From assembly GCA_030435675.1 (NCBI GenBank), contig CM059621.1, forward strand, positions 6,758,001 to 6,822,000: DNA of 64,000 nt, written 5' to 3'. Within the stretch, counting starts at the first letter, position 1. The number at the start of each line of letters is the position of its first letter. Origin of the DNA: Steinernema hermaphroditum (taxonomy: Eukaryota > Nematoda > Chromadorea > Rhabditida > Steinernematidae). Shown here in pieces: positions 44,619 through 56,153 of this stretch. The notes under the pieces were generated by a model. The model did not search any database and was not told the DNA's origin. It saw nothing but the letters and a program-made list of their open reading frames with translations. A program made the position numbers and the translations under genes.

Positions 44619-44866
44619 TTAGAAACTCGAACTTAACAGAACTTATCAGAACTTACCGCATCTGTTCTGGAGCACCTAAATAAATCGATCGTGTCAACCT
44701 CTTCTATATTAGAACAGGCTCGTGAACCTGTCACATACTTTCAGATCTCCCTCAAGACCCGCGTGCACTCTTAAGAGGAAAGGCGAGCCGGAGAGATTTC
44801 CATACGACAAATTACCAATTGATCGTGATAAGTTTTATGGTGATTTATTTCACTGAACGATTCAGA

Positions 44867-45429
44867 TTAATAGCCGGTAGTTCCAAAGTTATATCCGCGA
44901 GTCGGTCCCGTAGAAGTCTCGGTTCCGGATCCACGAGTGTAGCTAGTGGTCGGTCCCGTGCTGCTCTCAGTTCCAGATCCACGGGTGTAGCCACGAGTGG
45001 GTCCGGTAGTGGGTCCAGTGCCGCGGGTCGGTCCCGTGGGGCCAACACAATCTCCGAGCTCCACACAGAGCTCCTTGGCAGTGCGGTTATTCTTGACGGC
45101 GTGGAAGATCTCCCCGATGTGGTCGGTTACCTGAACGCATATGTCTATCCCTCAGAAGAACCTCCGGGTACCTGCTGGTCACAGTGGATGGCGGCCTGGG
45201 CGCCGTAGTGGCGGACAAGACGGAGACATTCCTTCTGCAGCTGTCTGAGCAGTTTGATCTCGTCCTTGACTCCCTTGTGGAAATGTTTCTCAGCGGTCTT
45301 CACGATGTGTTCGCACACTTTGCAGTCGTTGATGGTGGCCTAAAGATCTAGAGTCTAGAGACGTGGTTAGGTGGTGACACCTACGGTGGCGGCGATACCC
45401 ACAAGGGCGAGGACGAGAAGGAGCTTCAT
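44867..45429 (-). CDS. Secreted saposin-like protein with Gly-Pro-Thr repeat tail (158 aa)
   Basis: Exons 45385-45429, 45172-45339 and 44867-45130 join in phase. The signal peptide is MKLLLVLALVGIAAT. The mature protein is one saposin B fold with the six expected cysteines (DCKVC, KEC, IHC, ELC, GDC) and an N-glycosylation site (NRT). Nematode saposin-like proteins (caenopores) are often pore-forming intestinal antimicrobials. After the domain comes a tail of about 45 residues built from GPTRGYTRGSGTE-type units repeated about three times, ending FGTTGY, which I do not know from caenopores. AATAAA lies about 20 bp past the stop (44844-44849). GATA-type sites TGATAA (45493) and AGATAA (45560) upstream suggest gut expression. 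Confidence 0.75.
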
Positions 45430-46474
45430 GGTAGTCGGATCGGAAGACTGGAGCGTCGCCGTTCAATGCTATCGTTTTACGTCGGCGCTGTGGGTGATAA
45501 AGAAGGATCAGAAGCTGGACGACGCAGACGAAAGTCTTTGTTTGCACGCTACCGAAGGAGATAAGCACAACCCGTGCGACTTTCAGAAGATGACGCCATG
45601 GGTAATCGCTCACTTTAGTGACGGTGGCAAAGGAGATCTTACGGTCGCCACTGATGTCATCGATTCAGAAGACTACTCTATAGGTAACCGTCGAACGAAT
45701 CGGTAACATATCTGAAGTGGAAAAGTGTTCTTCTTGGTGGGACGTGTCATAACTTAGGTGAATGGAACACCTCTGGGTAAACTGTATCTGACTGAAGGTT
45801 TCAGCTTTCTGTAGGATAGATTAAGCGCTAATCTCCAAGTCCTTTCTGTTAAACAAAGAATGGAATAGTCCAGGCAAAATTCGTGGCTTAGCTAGGTGTG
45901 CAAGGATGTAATCTACAGTTGGAGAATTCCGAAACAATGCACTTGAACAGTTGTGTTGTGTCGACACACATTTCGACTGATTAAAAAGGGAAGAAGCGCA
46001 CTTTCGACGTGCTACTCTTTCGTCGCTGCCGGAGACCAGCAACACAAATAGAAACGCCGTCTTTTGGGACTCTGATAAAGCGTCATAAGACCCTGTGAAC
46101 TGTGGTCGTGAACGAACGATGAAACATTAAAGATCCTTGGGCTGGAAATGGATGTGGTTTTCACTTTTGGTCAAAGGTCGACGATCGAAAAGAGACCCAA
46201 ACTTGCATAGGATACTAGAACTCGGATATTCACTTGGGTTAGCCGTCGTATCCTTTGTCATAAAGCAGCAATGTTCATTCCAATCTGTACTACATGGTTT
46301 TAAAGGTCGTAGCGGGGTGATACGTTCAACGTGTTTAGGTACATGATAGTGTGCTCTGTGTTCTCGTCATAGCTTCGAGAAGAGCCAGCTCAATGCACTA
46401 GCACAAAGTTTTTGGAACGTTCTTTGGTTAGTTCCACACCTTCACCACATTTCGTCTTGCCATCCTTGCGATGC
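45430..46474 (+). other. Spacer between the saposin-like and F-box-like genes
   Basis: No supportable gene. Contains the saposin-like promoter side with two GATA-type sites. Confidence 0.35.
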
Positions 46475-47380
46475 ATGGACTTCGATGATCCGCATTTATA
46501 CCCAACGAGGAAGGCCGATTTCCAAAAGATGGACCACCTTCCACCCGACTTCTACGACGACGTCTTCGGTCAGTTGCAGAAGAAGGACATCCAACCCGCC
46601 CGGCTCTTACCTGGTATGTTCGGAGTCGTGGCGACCGATCACTATAACCAGAGACGTGAGCTGAAACTGTTGGTGAGCATGCCACAAGCAAACCGCTGTG
46701 ATCTCGAGCTGCTGGATTTGTCAATGCTTCGAGCTCAATCGATTTCGTTCAGCGATTTGCACTCGAAATATGACAGACTAGTGCATATCGCTTTATCAGA
46801 AGCTTGGGAAGAAGAAACGGAACTTGCCATGCCCTTGGAGAGCGCCCTACGCAAGATATCTCTCGTCCTTCGGCTCGCTGCAAACTGTGAATTTGTGAAC
46901 ACATACACTCCCAGCATTCCAGCAGTCTTCTGCCGAGAGTTCTTCAAACTCCTGGCACGATCACAAGCGTTCGCAATAGTGGAAACATACGATCACGGGA
47001 AGGAATGCGAAGAGTTTGTGAGAAAGCAGATGGAATCGGTTCATCTGGAGGTACTGTCGTTGGGTGGTGTATGGTCTGAAGACTTAAATGGAGCAATCGC
47101 TTCGGTCGCGAGAAACCCGAAGTTCTCTCTGCTATCCTGTCACTCCCCTAGCGTAAGCCTCGACTACGAAACTGTTGTCTCACTGCTGCATCGATGGGCA
47201 AATGGCGATTTGAAGAAAGCGTATGTCTATATCAACGTCTCTTTTGACAAGCAGCGTCTTCGGAGTTTCTTGCACAATCTGGGATGCACTGAGCTCCAGC
47301 CGACGTTCAAGCTGGCGGACAGACGTGACTTGTATCTCTACACGCGCACTGATTTTATGGTACTATTCATTGGTTCGTAA
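46475..47380 (+). CDS. F-box-like protein, nematode-type (301 aa)
   Basis: Single-exon frame. After a short leader, MDHLPPDFYDDVFGQLQK resembles the start of nematode F-box domains (MDxLPxxFxxxVxxxL). The remaining about 240 residues, with alternating Leu-rich helices and strands (MESVHLEVLSLGGVWSEDL, ETVVSLLHRWANGDLKKAYV), resemble the substrate-recruiting part of FBX or FTH proteins. F-box proteins link substrates to Skp1-Cul1 ligases. Initiation could also be at the in-frame ATG at 46529. AATAAA follows at 47403-47408, 23 bp after the stop. The match is weak, so the family is an inference. Confidence 0.55.
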   Translation: MDFDDPHLYPTRKADFQKMDHLPPDFYDDVFGQLQKKDIQPARLLPGMFGVVATDHYNQRRELKLLVSMPQANRCDLELLDLSMLRAQSISFSDLHSKYDRLVHIALSEAWEEETELAMPLESALRKISLVLRLAANCEFVNTYTPSIPAVFCREFFKLLARSQAFAIVETYDHGKECEEFVRKQMESVHLEVLSLGGVWSEDLNGAIASVARNPKFSLLSCHSPSVSLDYETVVSLLHRWANGDLKKAYVYINVSFDKQRLRSFLHNLGCTELQPTFKLADRRDLYLYTRTDFMVLFIGS

Positions 47381-47759
47381 CTTCATTGCTCTATTTCTAC
47401 AAAATAAATGCACAAGAAAGACAAGTATATTTGGGCAAATGACGATTTTTTCCTATTCTCTACGGTTGAGCCGAGTGCAACACCGCAATCCAATCTCTGC
47501 TCGAGCTCAGATACTCACACTCAAGGGATTCTCAAGGATCTCAAGCTCTTTTACTTTCGCAATACAAACAGAATTCGCATTTAAAATGTGTAAAAAAAAT
47601 TCGCTGTGAGACCCGATGCTAGCACATGTGCTCTATGGAAATATACACTAGATTTTTTCATACATTTGAAGAAACGGAGGATAAACCGTCATTCGCTCCG
47701 AAACCAGTCCACTGTCCATTACGTTCCGGGTTACCGAGCCGTAATTGGAACTGTTTTCG

Positions 47760-48500
47760 ATGAACTCCGTTCCGTTTTGTTTCATCGAAGAAGTGGTCTT
47801 TCTTCTCGACTCTTGTCCTACAATCGCAAAATTGGAAGGTCCGTTCGGTGAATTCGGCCGTATCATCTCGGAGGAAAGACACAACTTCTCCGTGCAGGGT
47901 AGCAAAGGGATTGTTCGGAACTGTGTCATCAAGAATACGATGGAACACACGGAACAGAGCATACCTAAGTTTTGTTTCCGCATCTACTTCCACCTTGGCC
48001 AGAAATTCCGTTACAACTCACAGGTTATGGACGCAGTGAAACGTCGCCAATCATATGTTGAGCGCTTTGAGTTAAGTGTTAGAAACGGCAATTTGAATGA
48101 TGATGTGATCGCCCTCTTCAAGCACTTGAAAGTCACCCACCTGATTGTACATGTCCAGTTCAATGACACCATCATGAAGTTCGTAAAAACGCTTGTTGTC
48201 AACAGATCGCTAAAGAATGTTGTGATCGAGCAGTCCCTTCAAGAAGATCGATACATCACTGTCATCCTGCCCCTTCTGATCCAGCCACAGCTAGAGAAGG
48301 TCCTCTATTACAAGTGTAACAGAAGAACCGCGGGTTTGACTCTAGATTTCTTGCAAACCAAGAACGGCCCGAGGGAATTAAGGCCAAGCTGCTCGCCTGA
48401 CGTAAAGGGAATAGTCTTTCAGTTTCTCGAGACGGTAGACACCGAGGAGTTACTTGGAAAGTATTCCAAAAGAGCACATAAATCTGAAGAAACAAATTGA
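47760..48500 (+). CDS. Second F-box-like protein (246 aa)
   Basis: Single-exon frame starting MNSVPFCFIEEVVFLLDSC, which has the MxxVPxxFIExV pattern of a degenerate F-box. The C-terminal half (VRNGNLNDDVIALFKHLKVT, then FVKTLVVNRSLKNVVIEQ) resembles leucine-rich or FTH-like segments. It lies 380 bp downstream of the first F-box-like gene on the same strand, consistent with a small tandem family, although the two proteins are not obviously alike in sequence. The intervening 47381-47759 shows no other gene. Confidence 0.5.
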   Translation: MNSVPFCFIEEVVFLLDSCPTIAKLEGPFGEFGRIISEERHNFSVQGSKGIVRNCVIKNTMEHTEQSIPKFCFRIYFHLGQKFRYNSQVMDAVKRRQSYVERFELSVRNGNLNDDVIALFKHLKVTHLIVHVQFNDTIMKFVKTLVVNRSLKNVVIEQSLQEDRYITVILPLLIQPQLEKVLYYKCNRRTAGLTLDFLQTKNGPRELRPSCSPDVKGIVFQFLETVDTEELLGKYSKRAHKSEETN

Positions 48501-48667
48501 GGATCATTTGTTATCCTGGGCATCCGTTAAACATGCAGCCCTTATCGTCCATTCGACCTCTCTATGTTTTGTTGTCTTGTTTCTTTGATAACCATTCCAT
48601 TCGTGGTTAATGAACTGCTTGGTGTTTGCTTAGTCAATCGAATCCAAATCGAATCAATCAGGATATA

Positions 48668-48673
48668 TTTATT
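48668..48673 (-). terminator. poly(A) signal of the TIL inhibitor gene
   Basis: AATAAA on the minus strand, 53 bp after the stop. Confidence 0.6.
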
Positions 48674-48725
48674 CTTAATAGTTATTACTTAATATAACAT
48701 TTAGTGACCGGATGAACCGACGACG

Positions 48726-49310
48726 TCACTCTCTTCGTCGACACTGCCAGTAGGGGATGCATCCTCCGTCGACGTTGGACCTGACGTAGCCCAGGTCGGC
48801 CGGACAGTAGCACCCCGGTTTGCGGCACTCGGCGGTGCACGCGGGGTTCGGGCGGAGACACGTTCCCTCGCAGGAGCCACACTTCCTGAACACCGTGTTC
48901 TCGGGACACTCCGGTTCGGGCGTTTCTAGAAGTGCTCATGAGAGACATCTCCGGGGGAGAGGGGTACCCTTCTTGGGACAGTCCTTGACCTTGATGCACG
49001 GACTCAGGGGACTCAGCTTCCCATTCCGGACGAATCCCTTGTCCACGCGGCACCGACATCCCGGGATGAGGTGGAAGAGCGTCGAGATCCAGTCGCACTC
49101 GGGGTTAGGGTTGTTGCAGGTTCCCTCGCACTTCCCGAGGCCCATGTACTCCTCGTTGGAGGGGCAGTCTAGGGAAGAGTGCTCTAGGGAAGCTCTGGGA
49201 TTCGCCGACTTACCGACTGCCAGAGAGAGGACAACTGCCGAGAATAGCAGAATCTAAAGAAGGGAGGGTCAAGATGCAGGAAGGGATGTTACCATTTGAA
49301 GAAGGGCCAT
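48726..49310 (-). CDS. Secreted two-domain TIL-type protease inhibitor (152 aa)
   Basis: Exons 49293-49310, 49214-49253, 48968-49168 and 48726-48925 join in phase. The signal peptide is MALLQMILLFSAVVLSLAVG. Domain 2 (ECPENTVFRKCGSCEGTC to IPYWQCRRRE) has the ten cysteines of a trypsin-inhibitor-like (TIL) domain. Domain 1 (DCPSNEEYMGLGKCEGTC to IKVKDCPKK) has the same framework but only eight cysteines and a longer loop (ISTLFHLIPGC), so one disulfide is missing. Each domain is essentially one exon. Secreted TIL proteins inhibit serine proteases; the target is unknown. A TATAAAA box on the minus strand lies about 65 bp before the ATG. Confidence 0.85.
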
Positions 49311-49373
49311 TTTGGAGGCACTCGGAGTGGGATGGTTGACAAGAAGCCGATGAGAGGGAGAGATGTTCTCACC

Positions 49374-49380
49374 TTTTATA
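49374..49380 (-). promoter_or_regulatory. TATA box of the TIL inhibitor gene
   Basis: TATAAAA (minus strand), about 65 bp upstream of the ATG, consistent with a short leader. Confidence 0.5.
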
Positions 49381-50910
49381 GTGTGCCTTGTTGACGTTCC
49401 AACTCAAAGTGGAAGTGAAAACATGGAGAGATTTGGATTAACAAAACGTGTTTGAAAGATCGGAAGTCTTGTGGCTCTTTTGGTCCTGACTGGATTAACT
49501 TGTTTTCGGCTCGTGTTAAGGGTAAGCGCTCACTGTACTCTGCTTCGTGTGGCTCTGAAATAGTCGCCAACAGACGTGTACTGTATGGCGTTGTTCACTG
49601 CATGTGTATTTTAGGCAATATACGGGCTCCAACCCACTCTAACCGACAAACTAAAGGAGAAAAAATGCGGCCCAGTCGGGTCTATAATGAAGCAGGGTTG
49701 CTTATTGCCCGTTTGTACGTTGAAGTCCCCGTTTTTCCTCGTTTGGTTTACAGGCTCAATTGGTAGCTGCACAGATGGGGTTTATCACTGCCGCTGCTCC
49801 TCAAGGACTTCTTTGGGTAGGGCCGCGCTCCTTCCCCCGTCTGCAGGCTTCTCGCAACGACATTTTGGGGGATCGCTCTGGTATCCGATCCCAGATGCCT
49901 CGAACCTTTGCCCCAATACAGGATGTCCAAGAAGTAGTCGATCCCCTCGAAACCTCTAGCGACATAACCAAGTGCCTTCTTCTAGATCCTCTGAGGGCCC
50001 CTCCTTTTTCGCCTTCGAAGACCTCTCGAAGAAGCGGCGACTTGTTCTTTTGTTTGTCCTTGTCTGTAACGTCTTCTCTGTCTGTAACGAAGCATGGTTA
50101 AGGCCATTTAACAATGGATTCTTCGTGAACCGACCGACTTCAGTCGTGTGGCAGTCGGGGATGTTACCATCCATCAAATGTAAAAATGCTGTTCATCACC
50201 TAAAATGAAATGAAACCACTTGTATGACTCAAAGGTTGCAGGTTTGCAGAGAATAGGTTAACTCCGTCATCCGAACGAAGAATTATGGACCTCAAAACCC
50301 CTTCAAAAGACCTCATGACCTCAAAACGAAGAAATGCTAACAAGGGAAGTAGTATGTCTATGGCCTTCCTCTTCCGATTATAAGCGTTCATTCGTTCATT
50401 TGTTAAGCATCCATGGAATGCAATCCCTGGTCATGGGTCCGGAAGATGGATTGATGACTCAAAGGTTGTAGGTCTGCAGAGAATAGGCGAACTCCGTCAT
50501 CTGAAACGCACCAACCCCATGCAACACTCTTTCTTTGCAGTGGCCAACTCGAATATCTCCAGACTAAGAATCGGCCTTCTTCTCCGTCACATCTCTATCC
50601 TCGGCCGTTCCCTTCCACCCATTTCGTCTTTACATCCTGTCCGCCGGTCTGCTCCCACGACAAAACAATGCGACGATCTCAAAATCGAAGATTTTATCGA
50701 TTTTGTGCACAAATCCGTCATCGCTTATAAATAAAATCGTTAGTTCTGCTCGATGACAACTTTGATAAGTGAAAACAACGCGTAAGGCAATGGAAGAAGA
50801 GGAAACGGTGCTTCTCTGATGTGTCGGAAAGAGGAAAACAAGAAGAAGAAGAATCTGTACACGTATGGAACCACGGGGAACAACTAACAAGGAGGGACGG
50901 GGGGCCGGCG
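49381..50910 (+). other. Spacer between the TIL and ADP-ribosylglycohydrolase-like genes
   Basis: No gene I can support. Around 49.66-50.10 kb two plus-strand frames are open after a good acceptor (GTTTACAG at about 49753). One gives a Cys-containing peptide (GSCTDGVYHCRCSSRT), the other continues to 50101. A matching upstream ATG exon at 49664 with a 43-nt intron is possible but unproven. Confidence 0.3.
50224..50507 (+). repeat. Pair of ~52-bp direct repeats
   Basis: Copies at 50224-50275 and 50454-50507 share ATGACTCAAAGGTTG and GCAGAGAATAGG ... AACTCCGTCATC with a few mismatches. They start exactly 230 bp apart. Confidence 0.75.
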
Positions 50911-52807
50911 CTACAAAGTTACTTTCGTGAGGAGACGTTCCACGAGCTGATCGGCGTCGCCGAGGAAGACGTCGGGGAAGCGCGTGTGGCGCTCCAGCTT
51001 CGCCGACTGGACGGTGGCGCGCCACTCGCCGGGGATCTCCATGAGGCCGAAACGGGCGCCTGAAGAAGGAGACGTCATGAGGGACTGTGGAAGGTCTATG
51101 CCTACCGAGGAGGGCTCCCGTGATGGCGGCGTTGGTGGTGGTGTCGCCACCCAGTTCGATGCATCCGATGACGCCTTCGGCGAACGTCCTCGCGTGGAGA
51201 AGGTAGTAGAAAGCGCTTTGGAGAGCGATGCCGAGGTACTCGATGGGGAGTTCCTCGTCGCTGAGGGTGGTCTCGTCTTCCGGCTGTGGATGGGGCCGGC
51301 TTCGGGACTGCAGCATGTGCTCCCTGATCAGATGGGTCTTGGCGCACTCGAAGGCACGCTTGTAGGCCATCTATAGGACTTGAGTCGCTTTTCAGAGATA
51401 TCTACAGTATACCTGCGGATCAGGGCAAATCAGAAGAGAGCGGATGGCGGTGGTGAGGACGCGCACAGCGTCGACGGCGCCTGGATGGGGCTGCGTGAGT
51501 TTCACTATCCGCGCAGCGATCTCCGTGCAGCTCTGGTCGGTGGAGTTGACTCCGGCGATAGCCAGGGGAGTGGCGACCGTCAGGCACACGTTCGAGAGAC
51601 TTGTCATGTTCTGACGGAACGCGTTTTTGATCACGTTCTGCTCGAGCTGAAAGGAACAAAATACACTCTGTTGCATAAGGATAGTGCTGCTCTGTGTCTT
51701 CACGATTTTGGGGACCCTATGTTCAGAGTGAAATTTTTTGGACAAGTTGGGAAAGTACGTCTCGGAGATGGCGATTATTTGGAAGGGTTTAATTGCAGAA
51801 TGATAGAGGTCAGGCTGTATAATTCAATGAATCCAGCCCAATAAAGCCATGATATTCAGCCTTAGAGGTTCCAGCAGGGCTTGCAGAAGACAGCCTCTTG
51901 AGACGTGATTTGTGACATATTTCCAGAAATCGGAGCGAGGATCACAAGTCCTTTTGTTTTCATTGTTTGCTTCAATCACCCTTCGTGCTATGACGCACAT
52001 GGCGACTGAAGGATAGGTCCAAAGAACACAACGCCGAGGGCGTTCTTTGTCCAGAGAACGCCGAGAATCAGCTGTTCGAGGTCACCGACGTCTATGTCGA
52101 GCACTCATGCAAGCCTTCTCCTCTAGTTTCGCAAGGAAAGCGGAAACGCTTCGACTTCGACCTTTGAATCACCACTAAACCCTCTTAGGGAGTGGCGCCC
52201 TTCTGATAACACCCAGCTCAACGTCTATTTCCGTACCTCGTCGGCGGTGAAGTTCAAGTTCTCGTCCTCCGACCCCAGCTCTAGAGCGTTGAGTACGGTG
52301 GCGTCCATGTCGACGGGGTTGGAGCGCTTCCACTTGATGAGGCTGGAGAGGACGTCCGGGATGGAGACACCCCCTTCGCGGCTGATGCTGCGCGCCACCA
52401 ACATGCACAGCTCAGTGCCATCGCCGACCTGGAAGGCAAAGGGTCTTGAAACGCGTATAACAAATGAAGCTGAGAGACCGACTTTTGTGAATTTGCGTAA
52501 GGCACTGCAATTGCGATCAAAACGAAACGGAACGTTTTCTCCTTCGAGACCATACAGTACCTTTCGAGGGTTGTAACAACTGAGACTGTACCTGTCCAGG
52601 CGGGAAGTCGAATACCGTACTTCCCCGTATGGGCAGGAATCCCGAGTGGTTCTCACGGTCGGCGTCGATCTGCCTGCGGACGTCGGCGCCCGATCGGTAC
52701 TGGTAGCGACAGCCAAGGGCGTCGCCGACGCACTGGCCGAGGAGCGCTCCGGAGGCCCGCGAGATGGTGGTCACGTACGCGGCGGGCTTCCAGTCGGAGG
52801 CGGTCAT
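50911..52807 (-). CDS. ADP-ribosylglycohydrolase-like protein (DraG/ARH superfamily, 351 aa)
   Basis: The family removes ADP-ribose from proteins or cleaves related bonds using two metal ions. Five exons join in phase: 52592-52807, 52237-52428, 51413-51646, 51106-51370 and 50911-51059. The start ISRASGALLGQCVGDALGC is the family opening. VGDGTELCMLVARSI is the first metal motif (usually TDDT), MTSLSNVCLTVATPLAIAG the SNG(x)MR region and ELGGDTTTNAAITGALLG the second metal motif (usually GGDTDT), then FGLMEIPGEW. Two acidic metal ligands and the Gly of SNG appear replaced (GDGT, SNV, GGDTTT), so activity may be altered. The intron between exons 2 and 3 is long (590 nt) and might hide an exon. 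An acceptor TTGCAG abuts the ATG directly. Confidence 0.85.
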
Positions 52808-55800
52808 CTGCAAGAAGAGGGTGCATCAGAGAGGGACGGATGAAAGTTGTGAATTGTTCTGTTATTCTGCTCGAACACTAGGGTGCAGATTGTGGTTATC
52901 TTATCATTGGGCGTCAAATCTGAACAGAAAAGGACTCAGGCTAGATGTGATTTCAAGCCTTTTTTGACTGGATTTAACCCGATCAATCGACGCTTTTTTT
53001 GGTGATCACATATGTACGCGATTTCCGAGCTCATGGCCGTGGGAACAATGACCAGCTATGGAACTGCCCAAGGGCCCAAATGTCCGAAGTGGTATGACTT
53101 GAGATTTGAGTTTTATTCAGTCATATTCATTCAGATGTTATATCTAACGGACAAATAATTCACTACGTTCTCTCAGATTCGTTCTATAACTGTATAACTG
53201 TAACTGTAAATGAGGCGTTAAATACGCAAAGAAATAAACATTTGGAGGAAAGAAAAGTGCATCTTGCACTATATATAAATGGCCTTTCAGGGTCGCAATG
53301 TCTGCAAACGTGAAATTCCCTAGTTTCACGTCGACTGTTACAACCAAACATCGACGGCAATCCCGCCAACGTGTTTTCCACAAAACACAGCAAAACACTA
53401 GAAATTCCACGTTTGGTCGAACGATGTAATTAGGAGAGAAAAACAATGTGTGCACAAATGAGACCATGAACATTCAAGTCAAGTACCCAAGCAGTTTGTG
53501 AGATGTTTGACGCCCTTCTGTGTTCCCGAAGAGCTGCAGAAAGCACCTACCATATGCCTTTTAAAGGCCTGATTCTGCGGCGTTCTGACGTGCGCACTCG
53601 TTTTGGCGGCGTTTCGCGGAATCGGTTCTGAAACGAAACAAACAGAGTCGACGGAACGCTGCAGGTCTGGACACAGCCGTTCGATGGCACGCGGTCGTTA
53701 ATATTCATGGCGGTGATGCCATCGGCGGGTGCAGGCCTGAGGTCGCGTCTCGTGTGGAAAGAAGGCGGAAGTGGCCGCGGAGTGCACTAATAAAGGCAAT
53801 GTTATTATGTCCGTGCAGCAAATATGGGTGGCGGAGATGTAGGGCAGAAGACGTCGAAAAAGTGAAGCATCCAGAGGGAATACAGTAACCCCGGAGGATT
53901 CAGGATGGCTGAGTGTCCAGCACAACACGCACGTATTATTCGAAAGCACTTTGTAGGGCGACAGTGCACGCCCAAAGGTCGGCGACGCGACGCGGCGGGA
54001 GAGGCCCGCGGTGGCCGAAAAACGCTGCGGCGATCGACGCAACAAAAGTGCGATTGAATGAATATCGATCGGAGGAGACGATCGCCCTGGGGAGGCGCCG
54101 ATCGCCAGGAGGAGAAGAATCGGGGAACCGGTGGAGAAAAGCGGTTGGGTGTTCTCTGCTGCTTGTTCACTTTAGGAATGCCCAGTGGAGAGCTGATGCA
54201 TTACTCCGGAGTTGGAAGGTCGGAGGGACCACGGGTGCATTTAGATGACTTTTCGAGCTGATAGAAGAGGCAGAGCAGAGAAAGATCACAAAACACCGCT
54301 ACTTGTGAAGGCTGACCACAAAAGAAGGACAAGTCAAACAAGGAAATCTAGCCCAGGGTTGGAGGATACGGCTTTTCGTAGACCTCGTCTGGCGTCTAGA
54401 CTGACTTGACGCCCTTTTATGTCTGCAATTGTACATGTAAAGGATCGATCAATCCAACTATACAACGATTCAACGATGAAAATGTGTCGAAAAATGAAAA
54501 ATTTCATTAATTTCCAACAAATCACATCTCTGAAGTGCACTTCTCGTATAAATATGCCAACTTCTGAGAAACATTCCCGAAAACTACAATTCCATACAGT
54601 ACCCACACTACATTAGAAACTTGTTCTCTCGAACAAGTGCCTTTCGACGCCAATTTACGTGACACGCACACAATTCCGAACTTCGGTCACCTTAAAAGCT
54701 CCCGGTTCCGTCATTACAGTGCGCGCCGATTACTCTGAGTGGCGCTCAAACTGAAGAAAGCACAATTTCGACCTTGATAGTCGACCGGCAACCTTTCGCA
54801 CCGCATGGAAAATTCAACATTTTGGAGACTTTTCAAATTCTAGAGAAACTCATTAGGAGAGTACATCCAGGCTACAATATTCAGCCTTCTGTGTGAAATC
54901 GATAGATTTGTGAACAGCTCCACACTGATACTTGTCTCAAGAGTGACTTTCTGTAGTCTATCAGACAGACGCCGAAAGGAGAGAACATTGTTCTCAACCC
55001 TTATCCCATACTACTAATAAGATGAGAAATGTATCCTATTACCATCCACAATGATTGTAATCTGTTTAAAAATACAACTTCCACACTGCTTTCTTGTCAT
55101 GTTGTACCTATACTTAGCGCAGAACTGGTCATCTCACATGTATAGAAATAGAACATCTCATATGACCAATCAGTGTAATTAACATCTGCAAAACTTGTAC
55201 TTTTAGATCAGAAATAGAACAAGAACATGTTCTCGTCAAAAGTCAACGGCCATCAATTAGGGTCTGTTCCCTCTGGGACCAATTAATGAGACACGTCCTA
55301 TTCAGCGTCGCTCTATGACGGACGATTTCCTCAAAAAGGGCCGAAGAACTGCAAAGCGTCGAGGTCGAGTCAGTTGTTGTTTTGAGAGGGAAGCCTGCAC
55401 GCAGTGGGTCCCGAAGCGAAGGCAGCTGGCGCTTTTTGTGCTGCTTCATGTTGTAAATATTATTTTCAAGCGTCTAGACCGACAAAATTTTGGCTTTAGA
55501 TGTCTGTCCGCGTGGAAGGAAAACATTGATGAACCCTGGAGACAGCCATAAAACATGACGTTCCACGCGGGACCGTTCGGTCCCGTGGATCCAACGTGGT
55601 CTCCTGGCGACGCCCTAACGAGATCGTAATCTTCCCCTTGGAACGACGGTGTTTCCGAAAGTGCATTGCGCGAATTGGCATTATGTCGTCGGATCGTTCC
55701 GAGCGCGAAATCCGGGCGATAAGAGGGAATCCGTGGATATAAAAACCTCCGATAGGCCGCTTGTCACAAACCGGTGTTAAATGCAAACCAATCCGCTTTT

Positions 55801-56153
55801 CGCCATCAAATCATCCGTTATTAGCACGTCGAACATCCGATCCACACCACAAAGATCAGAATATTCCTACCACATCACAAAATATAAAAGACACTTAATA
55901 GAACGGCATTTCAAATACCGTAGTCACTTAGGACACAACACTCAAAGAAAGACACCACGTGTGTATGTGTTGACAACTATGTCCGCACTTTAGAGTACAG
56001 TTTTTATGGCACCTTGTTTTTGACCGTCCGCTGTCGCGTTCGAATTTAAGTTCGAATTTAACCAGGACTCTTGTGAATCGTATAAAATCTGGTAAGTCGG
56101 AAAAAAGTGCTTACAAATTGGAAAAGAACCGCCGCTCGGTATGACTCCACTAA
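52808..56153 (+). other. Gene-poor region
   Basis: 3.3 kb without a convincing gene. AT-rich with GC-rich islands at about 53.55-53.75, 53.9-54.25 and 55.5-55.8 kb. Short frames occur on both strands with no splice or poly(A) logic. Confidence 0.35.

Noticed and set aside
49760..50101. 114-codon plus-strand frame with a PRSFPRL sequence suggestive of a neuropeptide
   Set aside because: No signal peptide, no amidation Gly and no dibasic cleavage sites around it, and a competing frame is open after the same acceptor.
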